From JAMXLO01 sp963726125 (GTDB lineage: Bacteria > Pseudomonadota > Alphaproteobacteria > Acetobacterales > Acetobacteraceae), in assembly GCA_963726125.1 (NCBI GenBank), contig CAVSBG010000021.1, positions 256,704 through 320,703 of the forward strand: DNA of 64,000 bases, given 5' to 3'. The position numbers were made by a program, and so were the translations under genes. Below, piece by piece: positions 17,938 to 25,609 of this stretch; within the stretch, counting starts at the first letter, position 1, and each line of letters begins with the position of its first letter. Below the pieces are notes generated by a model. The model had not been told where the DNA came from. It saw only the letters and a list, made by a program, of their open reading frames with translations, and did no database searches.

Positions 17938-19272
17938 ATGGCTGCCGAACCGCTTGAACTGCTCGCCGACCTGATCGCCCGAGCCCGCACCGCCGGAGCG
18001 GATGCGGCCGATGCGGTGCTGATCTCTGGCACGTCGCTGTCGGTTTCCCGCCGCCTGGGCAGGACCGAACACGTCGAGCGCTCCGAGGGTCGCGACCTTG
18101 GCCTGCGCGTGTTCCTGGGCCAGCAGGTGGCGATCGTTTCCTCGTCCACCATGGACCCGTCCAGCTTCAAGGACCTGGCTGAGCGCGCCGTCGCGATGGC
18201 GCGGGTGGTGCCCGAGGACCCGTTCGCCGGCCTCGCGGACACCGCGGCGCCGCCGGAGCCGGTCGCACTCGACCTGGTGGACCCAGCCGAGCCATCCACT
18301 GAAGCACTGGTCGCCCGCGCCGCGGCGGCCGAGGACGCCGCACTTGCCGTGGTCGGCATCACCAATTCCGAAGGCGCCGAGGCCGGTTTCGGACGCACCG
18401 AGGCCTACCTGGTGACCTCCGCGGGTTTTGCCGGCAGGTCCGCACGCACCAGCCACTCGGTGTCCGCCACCGCACTGGCCGGCACCGGCACCGGCATGCA
18501 GCGCGACTACGACTACCACTCGACCGTCCACCTCGCGGATCTGGACGACCCCGCCGCCATCGGGCACAGCGCGGCGGAACGCGCGCTGGCCCGACTGAAT
18601 CCCGATCGGCCGAAGACCGCGAAACTGCCGGTGGTCTACGATCCGCGCGTCGCCGGCAGCCTGCTCGGCCACTTGGTCGGCGCGATCAACGGCGCGTCGG
18701 TGGCGCGTGGCACCAGCTTCCTGAAGGACAAGCTCGGTGCCCGCATCTTCGCCGAGGACATCGAGATCCACGATGATCCGCGCCGGGTCCGTGGCCTTCG
18801 CTCCCGCGCGTTCGACGGCGAGGGCACGCCCACTGCGGCGCGCGACCTCATCGCCGCCGGCGTGCTGACGACGTGGCTGCTGGACAGCCGCTCGGCCCGC
18901 CAGCTTGGCATGCGCCCGACCGGCCACGCCGCGCGCGGGACCGGAGGACCGCCGTCGCCGGGTCCCAGCAACCTGTATCTCGCCGCGGGCAACCTGACGC
19001 CGACCGAGCTGATGGCCGACATCAAGCTGGGCATCTACGTGAACGAGCTCATCGGCATGGGGATCAACGGCATCACCGGCGACTACAGCCGAGGGGCGTC
19101 TGGCTTCATGATCCGTGACGGGGCGCTGGCCGAACCGGTCGCGGAGATTACCATTGCGGGCAACCTGCTCGACATGTTCGCGCACATGACACCGGCCAAC
19201 GACCTGCGCTTCCGCCGCGGCACTGACGCACCAACCGTGCGTGTGGAAGGGATGACCCTGGCTGGCGCTTGA
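17938..19272 (+). CDS. pmbA: TldE/PmbA-family protein (metalloprotease partner subunit)
   Basis: A 444-residue protein of the TldD/PmbA family. I choose the ATG at 17938, which has GGAG six bases upstream; 17926 is the alternative. Conserved stretches include GRDLGLRVFLGQQVAIVSSS, VVYDPRVAGSLLGHLVGAIN, SFLKDKLGARIF and YVNELIGMGINGITGDYSRG. TldE pairs with TldD as a heterodimer that unfolds and degrades small peptides such as microcin B17 and CcdA; TldE itself lacks the zinc site, and no HExxxH is seen here, which supports the TldE assignment. tldD is not in the window. It is cytoplasmic. Confidence 0.9.
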   Translation: MAAEPLELLADLIARARTAGADAADAVLISGTSLSVSRRLGRTEHVERSEGRDLGLRVFLGQQVAIVSSSTMDPSSFKDLAERAVAMARVVPEDPFAGLADTAAPPEPVALDLVDPAEPSTEALVARAAAAEDAALAVVGITNSEGAEAGFGRTEAYLVTSAGFAGRSARTSHSVSATALAGTGTGMQRDYDYHSTVHLADLDDPAAIGHSAAERALARLNPDRPKTAKLPVVYDPRVAGSLLGHLVGAINGASVARGTSFLKDKLGARIFAEDIEIHDDPRRVRGLRSRAFDGEGTPTAARDLIAAGVLTTWLLDSRSARQLGMRPTGHAARGTGGPPSPGPSNLYLAAGNLTPTELMADIKLGIYVNELIGMGINGITGDYSRGASGFMIRDGALAEPVAEITIAGNLLDMFAHMTPANDLRFRRGTDAPTVRVEGMTLAGA

Positions 19273-19300
19273 GCGGCTGCGACACCATATTGCGGGCATC

Positions 19301-20269
19301 ATGATCACAAAAAAGCGAAGCGTCCTTCGCCGCACCACTTTCCTGCTGGCTGGCTTGACCGCGCTGGCACTGATACTGGCGCCCGCACTCGCTGAGGCGC
19401 GGGCGGGGGGCGGTTCCTCATTCGGCAGCCGCGGCAGCATGACCTGGTCAGCGCCACCCTCGACGCGCACCGCGCCCAATTCCGGCGCACCGTTCGAGCG
19501 CAGCATGACGCCGAACAACCCCTCGCCTGGCTATGCTGGGGCTGGGGCGGGCTTTGGTGGCGGGCTCGGCCGCGGATCCAGCTTCATGTCGGGTCTGATG
19601 GGCGGCCTGATCGGTGCGGGCATTGCCGGCATGCTGTTCGGCCACGGGTTCATGGGTGGCGGCCTGGGCTTCGGCGGCTTCCTGGGCTTCCTGCTGCAGA
19701 TCTTCCTGCTGGTGGTGGTGGTTCGCTTCCTGATCCGCTGGTTCACCCGCGGCTCCTCACCGGCGTTCGCCGGCGGGGCTGGCCTGTTCGCCCGCAACGG
19801 CGCGCCGCCGGGCGGCGGAGGGGGTGGCTTCGGCGGCGGCGTCCCCGGCGGTGGAGGACCGCCACCGATCCAGATCAATCCGCAGGACTACCAGGCATAC
19901 GAACAGCTCCTGCAACAGGTGCAGGCCGCCTGGAGCCGGCACGACCTGAACGCGATGCGCGCCATGACGACGCCAGAAATGCTCAGCTACTTCGGCGAGC
20001 AGCTGGCCGAGCAGGCGAGCCAGGGCGTGCGCAATGAGGTCACCGACGTGCACCTGCTGCAAGGCGACCTGGCCCAGGCCTGGAGCGAGGGCAGCCGCGA
20101 ATACGCCACGGTGGCGATGCGCTTCTCGATGATCGACGTGACGCGGGACACCACTGGTCGCATCGTGGACGGCAGCCCGAACGAGCACGTCACGGCAACC
20201 GAGCTGTGGACGTTCATGCGGGCGCCGGGTGGACATTGGATCTTGTCCGCGATCCAGCAGGCGCGCTGA
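19301..20269 (+). CDS. Tim44-like domain membrane protein
   Basis: The 322-residue protein has a signal-anchor-like N-terminus (TTFLLAGLTALALILAPALA), a Gly/Ser/Phe-rich low-complexity section, two further hydrophobic stretches (about 95-120 with GLIGAGIAGMLFG and 125-145 with FLLQIFLLVVVVRFLI), a second Gly-rich linker, and a C-terminal Tim44-like domain (YEQLLQQVQAAWSRHDLNAM, MLSYFGEQLAEQASQG, ATELWTFMRAPGGHWILSAI). Tim44-like domains of bacteria are small alpha/beta cones whose binding partners are mostly unknown. It follows pmbA by 28 bp and may be cotranscribed. Glycine tracts make it a typical low-complexity inner-membrane protein of this group. Confidence 0.85.
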   Translation: MITKKRSVLRRTTFLLAGLTALALILAPALAEARAGGGSSFGSRGSMTWSAPPSTRTAPNSGAPFERSMTPNNPSPGYAGAGAGFGGGLGRGSSFMSGLMGGLIGAGIAGMLFGHGFMGGGLGFGGFLGFLLQIFLLVVVVRFLIRWFTRGSSPAFAGGAGLFARNGAPPGGGGGGFGGGVPGGGGPPPIQINPQDYQAYEQLLQQVQAAWSRHDLNAMRAMTTPEMLSYFGEQLAEQASQGVRNEVTDVHLLQGDLAQAWSEGSREYATVAMRFSMIDVTRDTTGRIVDGSPNEHVTATELWTFMRAPGGHWILSAIQQAR

Positions 20270-20721
20270 CACCGGGCAGCTTGCTGCGCGGCACGCGCAT
20301 CATTGCCAGCGGCGGGAGCAAGGCGCGCTTAGAGAAGATGTTGCCGTCGTCGCTACCTTCTTGCGACTGCTGGAGCAGGCTGAACGCCGCGCCGCGTCCA
20401 TCCGGGATAGTGCTGTCGCAGGTTAGTAACGAGGTAACTGCTCACCTCCGTAGGGCACGGTAGTTCCAAAGGTGGCGAAGCAAGACAGAAGGATTTCACC
20501 ACAGAGGCACAGAGGCACAGAGAACAATCCAGATGCGATGGACGGCAGCACTGAATTCTGGCGACAGAGGCTTTCGTTCTCCAACTCTCTGTGCCTCTGT
20601 GTCTCTGTGGTGAGTCTTACTTGCTTGCATAGCAGCGGGATGAACCTCGCGCGCCGCGCGTCGATTGTCATTCCCCGCGCGAGGTCCTATTTGACCGCGC
20701 ACGAGTTAGGGAGGTTGCACG
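20270..20721. other. 452 bp without a gene; contains a long inverted repeat
   Basis: No open frame with a convincing start or family pattern. A frame ending at 20426 (LREDVAVVATFLRLLEQAER) looks amphipathic and could be a remnant, but I cannot assign it. The right half holds the inverted repeat at 20494-20614, listed separately, and the ribosome site GGGAGG of the next gene at about 20710. Confidence 0.5.
20494..20614. repeat. MITE-like inverted repeat (CACAGAGG family)
   Basis: The left arm starts TTCACCACAGAGGCACAGAG (20494) and the right arm ends with its near-perfect reverse complement (CTCTGTGTCTCTGTGGTGAG, to 20614): about 27 of 30 positions pair around a 60 bp centre. Each arm itself is a tandem of a CACAGAGG-like 8-9-mer. 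The element at 29532-29661 has the same plan with CACGGAG-type arms. Confidence 0.7.
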
Positions 20722-21204
20722 ATGGCCGCGGTCGATCCGATCCCGTACGCCGATGCGAAGATCCGACGCATCCTGTCGACGGTGCGAACCATCGCGATGG
20801 TTGGCGCATCGTCGAATTGGAACCGGCCGAGCTACTTCGTCATGAAGTACCTGCAAGGCAAGGGCTATCGCGTCATTCCGGTCAATCCCGGAACTGCCGG
20901 GAAAGAGCAACTTGGCGAGACGATCTACGCCAGCCTGCGCGACATCCCCGTGCCGATCGACATGGTCGATGTGTTCCGTGCCTCCGATCGGGTTGGCCCG
21001 ATCGTCGATGATGCAATCGCCATCGGCGCGAAGGTCGTGTGGATGCAGCTTGGTGTTCGCAACGACGAGGCTGCCGCGCGTGCCGAGGCTGCGGGCATCG
21101 AAGTGATCATGAACCGCTGTCCGAAGATCGAATTCGGTCGAACTCGGTGGCGAACTGTCATGGAGTGGGGTGAATTCCGGCATCATCCACAATCGTGCAC
21201 CTGA
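20722..21204 (+). CDS. CoA-binding domain protein (YccU family)
   Basis: The 160-residue protein is a single Rossmann-type CoA_binding_2 domain: IAMVGASSNWNRPSYFVMKY (nucleotide loop), GYRVIPVNPG, MVDVFRASDRVGPIVDDAIA and KVVWMQLGVRNDEAAARAEA, ending with the conserved NRCPKIE motif. GGGAGG precedes the ATG. It overlaps the following metY-like gene by 35 bp. The arrangement of a CoA-binding protein directly before O-acetylhomoserine sulfhydrylase recurs in alphaproteobacteria and hints at a role in sulfur amino-acid or acyl-CoA-dependent metabolism, but the biochemical role is unknown. Confidence 0.88.
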   Translation: MAAVDPIPYADAKIRRILSTVRTIAMVGASSNWNRPSYFVMKYLQGKGYRVIPVNPGTAGKEQLGETIYASLRDIPVPIDMVDVFRASDRVGPIVDDAIAIGAKVVWMQLGVRNDEAAARAEAAGIEVIMNRCPKIEFGRTRWRTVMEWGEFRHHPQSCT

Positions 21205-22540
21205 AGCCCCGACGGAACGCAAGGCGAAGCCCCGGACGGAGCCGTCGGCCAATGTCAGTTACGGTTTCGAGACGCGCGCGGTACATGCGGGGGCCGCGCC
21301 GGATCCCACCACGGGTGCGCGCATCACCCCAATCTTCCAGACTGCGGCTTATGTTTTCGATGACGTCGACCATGCGGCGTCACTCTTCAATCTGCACAAT
21401 TTCGGCTACATCTATTCGCGGCTGACCAATCCGACCGTCGCGGTGCTGGAGGAACGCGTTGCCAGCCTGGAGGGTGGGCGCGCCGCATGCGCCGCCGCGT
21501 CAGGCCATGCCGCACAGTTCCTGATCTTTGCGACGATGATGGAGCAAGGTGACGAGTTCGTAGCGTCGCGCAATCTCTACGGCGGTTCGCTGACACAGTT
21601 CGGCCTGTCGTTCAAAAAGCTTGGCTGGACCTGCCATTTTGTCGATCCCACCGATCCGGAGAATTTTCGGCGTGCACTGACGCCGAAGTGCAAGGCGATC
21701 TTTTTGGAAGCGCTTGCCAATCCCGGCGGCATGATCGTAGATCTGGAAGCCGTCGCAAAGATCGCGCATGACGCTGGCATTCCGCTGATCGTCGATAACA
21801 CGCTGGCTACACCCTATCTATGCCGGCCATTCGAGTGGGGCGCCGATCTGATCGTGCACTCGACGACGAAGTTCCTTGATGGGCACGGGAATTCGCTCGG
21901 CGGCATGATTGTGGAGTCAGGGAAGTTCGACTGGTCGCAGGGCGGGAAATTTCCTGCGTTGACGGAACCGGAACCCGCTTATCACGGCCTGCGATTCTAC
22001 GAGAACTTCGGCGACTTCGCGTTCACCACCAAGGCTCGCGCTGTCGCGTTGCGCGACTACGGGCCGACGATGGCGCCGATGAATGCGTTCCTCACCATCA
22101 CCGGCATCGAGACGCTGCATATACGCATGGAGCGTCACTGTGCCAATGCGCAGAAGGTGGCGGAGTTCCTGGAGCATCATCCGAACGTCGCCTGGGTTTC
22201 CTACGCGGGACTCGAGTCGAGCCCGTATCGTAAGTTGGCGCGGAAATACCTGCCGCGAGGTTCTGGCGCGGTGTTCACTTTCGGCGTACGCGGTGGCTAC
22301 GACGCGGGTGTCAAGCTGGTGGAGAACGTGCGGCTGTTCTCGCATCTCGCGAACATCGGCGACACGCGTAGCCTGATCCTGCATCCGGCATCGACCACGC
22401 ACCGGCAATTGAGCGACGAGCAGCGGCTTGCCGCCGGTGCCGGACCGGACGTGATCCGGCTATCGATCGGACTGGAGACGGCGGATGACCTGATCGCGGA
22501 TCTCGATCAGGCGCTGGAGGAGACTGGCGCGCATCGATGA
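21170..22540 (+). CDS. metY: O-acetylhomoserine sulfhydrylase (Cys/Met metabolism PLP enzyme)
   Basis: A 456-residue PLP enzyme of the Cys/Met family. The likely Schiff-base Lys234 lies in VHSTTKFLDGHG, with the preceding VDNTLATPYLCRPFEWGADL, the early TPIFQTAAYVFDDVDHAASL, and YSRLTNPTVAVLEERVASLE typical of MetY/Met17. The enzyme makes homocysteine from O-acetylhomoserine and sulfide (or methionine with methanethiol) in the cytoplasm. The GTG start at 21170 lies inside the preceding CoA-binding gene; a later Met-type start would trim a non-conserved N-terminus of about 30 residues. Cotranscription with that gene is near certain. Confidence 0.88.
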   Translation: MNSGIIHNRAPEAPTERKAKPRTEPSANVSYGFETRAVHAGAAPDPTTGARITPIFQTAAYVFDDVDHAASLFNLHNFGYIYSRLTNPTVAVLEERVASLEGGRAACAAASGHAAQFLIFATMMEQGDEFVASRNLYGGSLTQFGLSFKKLGWTCHFVDPTDPENFRRALTPKCKAIFLEALANPGGMIVDLEAVAKIAHDAGIPLIVDNTLATPYLCRPFEWGADLIVHSTTKFLDGHGNSLGGMIVESGKFDWSQGGKFPALTEPEPAYHGLRFYENFGDFAFTTKARAVALRDYGPTMAPMNAFLTITGIETLHIRMERHCANAQKVAEFLEHHPNVAWVSYAGLESSPYRKLARKYLPRGSGAVFTFGVRGGYDAGVKLVENVRLFSHLANIGDTRSLILHPASTTHRQLSDEQRLAAGAGPDVIRLSIGLETADDLIADLDQALEETGAHR

Positions 22541-22549
22541 TTACGCGCG

Positions 22550-23491
22550 CTATGCAACGACGACCGGGATGGCCGATGGGGCATCGGTCACACTGAGCGG
22601 CGTCCAGCCAGCGGCGTCGCCATCAGCCTGCACGGGAACTCTTTCGTTGCCAACGAAATCGATTTGCCGCGCCCGCACGTGCCGCACGCCTGGCGCCCTG
22701 CTCAGCATGTTGAGGGGCAGAGCGGCGCCGTAGAGCAACGTTGGAAACGCCCCGGCGTGGTCGAACAGTGACACGGAAAAGCCCGGCTCCGCCGAGCACG
22801 CGTCCGGCGCCAACAGAAAGCGCCCGCCATACAGCCGCCCCTTGCTGACAATGATGCTGGCGGCCTGCATCTCCTGGCCGTCCAACCGCACGTGTATCGG
22901 CGTGAACGGATAGAACGCGAGCTCGCGCAGGGTCTGCAGCGCATAGGCGCCGCGGCCGAACGCCCGCTTCAGTGGCACCGACAATTGGTGCACCACCCTT
23001 GCATCGAACCCGACACCGAGCATCTGCACGAACAGCCGGCTGCCTTCGGCACCTCGCACCACGCCGGGCCAGAGCGGACGTGTGCGCCCGAACGCCAATG
23101 CGGCTGCCACGGCGCGCGGCTCGAACGGCAGTGACATCTCGTGCGCCACCACATTCGCCGTCCCGAGCGGGATGATGCCGAGCCGCGTATTGGAGCCCAG
23201 CAACCCGTTGGCGACCTCGCCGATGGTGCCGTCGCCACCAGCGGCCACGACCATCGATGCGCCGCGACAGGCGGCCTCGCGCGCGAGGGCCTCGCCATGA
23301 CCGGCGCGATGCGTCTCTGCCAGCTCGATGCGAACACCGTTCGCCACCAGCACGTCGAGTACCCGCCACAACAATGCGGCGCGCCGCATGCCCGCGACAG
23401 GGTTGAAGATCACGATCATCGTGCGGTGTGCATCGGTCAGATGTGCAAACGAATCGGAGAGTCCGGCTACGTGAGCCTGCATTCCTGCCAT
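22550..23491 (-). CDS. diacylglycerol/lipid kinase family protein
   Basis: The DAGK catalytic domain is clear: IVIFNPVAG near the N-terminus, VVAAGGDGTIGEVANGLLG (the GGDGT nucleotide loop), LGIIPLGTANVVAHEM, and the C-terminal beta domain (IIVSKGRLYGGRFLLAPDA). From the ATG complementing 23489-23491 it has 313 residues, close to YegS/BmrU enzymes. These phosphorylate lipid hydroxyls such as diacylglycerol, phosphatidylglycerol or sphingoid bases at the inner membrane. The start is uncertain: Met residues lie both upstream (to 23554) and downstream (before MIVIFNP). It is divergent from the LpxH-like gene and close to a glycosyltransferase, suggesting a lipid or glycolipid neighbourhood. Confidence 0.85.
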   Translation of the reverse strand: MAGMQAHVAGLSDSFAHLTDAHRTMIVIFNPVAGMRRAALLWRVLDVLVANGVRIELAETHRAGHGEALAREAACRGASMVVAAGGDGTIGEVANGLLGSNTRLGIIPLGTANVVAHEMSLPFEPRAVAAALAFGRTRPLWPGVVRGAEGSRLFVQMLGVGFDARVVHQLSVPLKRAFGRGAYALQTLRELAFYPFTPIHVRLDGQEMQAASIIVSKGRLYGGRFLLAPDACSAEPGFSVSLFDHAGAFPTLLYGAALPLNMLSRAPGVRHVRARQIDFVGNERVPVQADGDAAGWTPLSVTDAPSAIPVVVA

Positions 23492-23620
23492 TGCACCTAT
23501 TTCAGCAAGATGACGTTTTTGTTGCTTAGGCATGACTTTCACAATTGCCCGCAATAGTCGGTTTCGTCACGCAAACTTAACTTTATCCACAAGGATTCGA
23601 TAGTATCTGCTGCGCCTTAC

Positions 23621-24440
23621 ATGAACGCACCCATCGTTCCCGGCGCACGGCCACTCTACCGCAGCGTATTCATCTCGGATACGCATCTTGGTACCCGTGG
23701 CGCCCGTTGCGACTTCCTCGCTGACTTCCTGCGCCGCACCACCTGTCAGCATCTGTATCCTCGTCGGCGACATTATCGACGGGTGGCGGCTGCGCAAGTC
23801 CTGGTACTGGGACGAGCACCACGACGACGTGCTGCGGCAGATCCTGCGTTTCGCCAGAGGCGGCACCGAGGTCACCTACATCCCCGGCAATCACGACGAG
23901 ATGTTCCGTGCCTGGCTGCCGATGGGGTTGGAGATCGCCGGTATCCGCCTGCGCAAGGAAGTCGAGCACGTCACGGCGGACGGCAAGCGCTTGCTGGTGA
24001 TGCACGGCGACGAGTTCGACAGCGTGGTGCGCTACGCCAAGTTCCTCGCACTGCTGGGCGACTGGGCGTACACCTTCGCGCTGACCTTCAATCGCTGGTT
24101 CAACGCGGTGCGGCGGCGTCTGGGCTATCCCTATTGGTCGCTGTCAGCCTGGCTCAAGCGCCAGGTGAAGGAGGCGGTGAAGGCGATCGATCGGTTCGAG
24201 AGCGCACTGGCCGGCGAGGCACGGCGCCGCGGCTTCGATGGCGTGGTCTGCGGTCACATCCACCATGCCGAGATGCGCGAAGTTCAAGGCGTGCTGTATC
24301 TCAACGATGGTGACTGGGTGGAAAGCTGCACCGCTCTGGTGGAGCATCATGACGGCCGGTTGCAACTGATCGATTGGGCGGAAGAGAATCGCCTGTCGTT
24401 CTTCGCGCCGCGCCGACCCGCGTTGCGCGAAGCTGTCTGA
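23621..24440 (+). CDS. UDP-2,3-diacylglucosamine diphosphatase-like metallophosphatase, apparent frameshift
   Basis: The first frame from ATG 23621 has SVFISDTHLGTRGARCDFLA (D-x-H metal motif). At about 23759 the frame moves by +1; the second frame continues LVGDIIDGWRLRKSW, VTYIPGNHDEMF, LLVMHGDEFDSVVRYAKFLA and VCGHIHHAEMREVQGVLYLN to the stop at 24440. Removing one base (CTG TAT c CTC GTC) restores 272 residues and the normal order GDIIDGW / GNHD / HGDxFD / GHxH of LpxH-like phosphoesterases. LpxH acts in lipid A synthesis; this longer subfamily also occurs beside glycosyltransferases, as here, where GT4 follows 38 bp on. Function without the first 46 codons is unlikely, since the D-x-H motif lies there. 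Confidence 0.85.
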
Positions 24441-24477
24441 CCCGATCGTCCTGGACGATCTGGCCTGCTGCGCCGCG

Positions 24478-25512
24478 ATGCTACCCCCCGCGCCCTCGCA
24501 CAGGCTGCTGATCGTTACGGATGCATGGCTGCCGCAGGTGAATGGCGTGGTGCGCACGCTGACCACGGTGGTGAGCGAACTGCGGGCCATGGGTCATGTG
24601 GTGGAGGTGATCGCGCCCGATCGTTTCCGCACCATCCCCTGCCCCACGTATAGCGACATCCCGCTCTCGTTGCTGCCTCGCCGGCGTCTGGTGCGCCTGA
24701 TAGAAGCGTTCAATCCCGATGCGTTGCATATCGCGACCGAGGGACCGCTGGGCATGGCGGCACGGAGTTGGGCGAAGCGTACGGGTTTCAAATTCACCAC
24801 GGCTTTCCACACGCGATTTGCCGAATACATCAAGGCGCGGACAGGGCTGCCGGTACGACCAGTCTACGCCTGGATGCGGCGGTTCCACGGTGCGGCGCAG
24901 GGCACGATGGTGGCCACGCAATCGTTGCGCGACGAACTGTCGGCGCGCGGGTTCCGCAATATCAAATCGTGGTCGCGCGGGGTTGATCTTGGCCTGTTCA
25001 AGCCGGAGCCACGCGAGGACTGGGGGCTGCCTCGACCGGTCTTCCTGTATGTTGGCCGTGTCGCGGTCGAAAAGAACATTGGCGCGTTCCTTGATCTGGA
25101 TTTGCCTGGGTCCAAGGTGGTGGTCGGTGGCGGCCCGATCCTGCAACGACTGCAACGCGAGTATCCCAACGTGACGTTCACCGGCCCTCGCTATGGTGAC
25201 GCATTGGCTCGTGCCTACGCAGGGGCGGATGTGTTCGTCTTCCCGAGCCTTACCGACACATTCGGACTGGTGCTGCTGGAGGCGCTCGCCTGCGGCACGC
25301 CGGTTGCTGCGTTTCCGGTGACCGGGCCGATCGACGTTCTTGCTGATGCACACGACAAGATTGGCTCGGTGAATGTGGACCTGCGCATCGCGGCACTGGA
25401 CGCGCTGAACGCGGATCGTGCGGCCTGCCGCGCGCACGCCGAACGCTATTCGTGGCGTGCGTGTGCCGAGGTGTTCCTGTCGCACCTGGTGCCGATCGCA
25501 GGAGCGTCCTGA
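24478..25512 (+). CDS. glycosyltransferase family 4 protein
   Basis: A 344-residue GT-B glycosyltransferase: an N-terminal acceptor domain (IVTDAWLPQVNGVVRTLTTV, the glycine-rich loop) and a C-terminal GT4 donor domain (VFLYVGRVAVEKNIGAFLDL, FTGPRYGDALARAYAGADVF, VFPSLTDTFGLVLLEALACG with the E-x7-E pattern). It is most like the mannosyl/glucosyl transferases that build glycolipids. It follows the LpxH-like gene closely and in the same direction, with a lipid kinase divergent upstream, so it probably glycosylates a lipid at the cytoplasmic side of the inner membrane. Confidence 0.87.
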   Translation: MLPPAPSHRLLIVTDAWLPQVNGVVRTLTTVVSELRAMGHVVEVIAPDRFRTIPCPTYSDIPLSLLPRRRLVRLIEAFNPDALHIATEGPLGMAARSWAKRTGFKFTTAFHTRFAEYIKARTGLPVRPVYAWMRRFHGAAQGTMVATQSLRDELSARGFRNIKSWSRGVDLGLFKPEPREDWGLPRPVFLYVGRVAVEKNIGAFLDLDLPGSKVVVGGGPILQRLQREYPNVTFTGPRYGDALARAYAGADVFVFPSLTDTFGLVLLEALACGTPVAAFPVTGPIDVLADAHDKIGSVNVDLRIAALDALNADRAACRAHAERYSWRACAEVFLSHLVPIAGAS

Positions 25513-25609
25513 TCGGCCGCAGATCGCACATGTGCGGCAACGGGGTTCGGCCGCGATTTTCCTCATGAGCGCCCGCTGGGTATAGTTGCGCGACAGACTG
25601 GAGTCGCCA

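Noticed and set aside
17875..19518. Open minus-strand frame of 547 codons across pmbA
   Set aside because: It is a shadow of the pmbA gene, with Arg/Gly/Ala/Val-rich sequence and no domains.
20494..20614. CRISPR array from the repeated CACAGAGG words
   Set aside because: There are only two arms in inverted orientation, no regular spacers, and no cas genes anywhere in the window.
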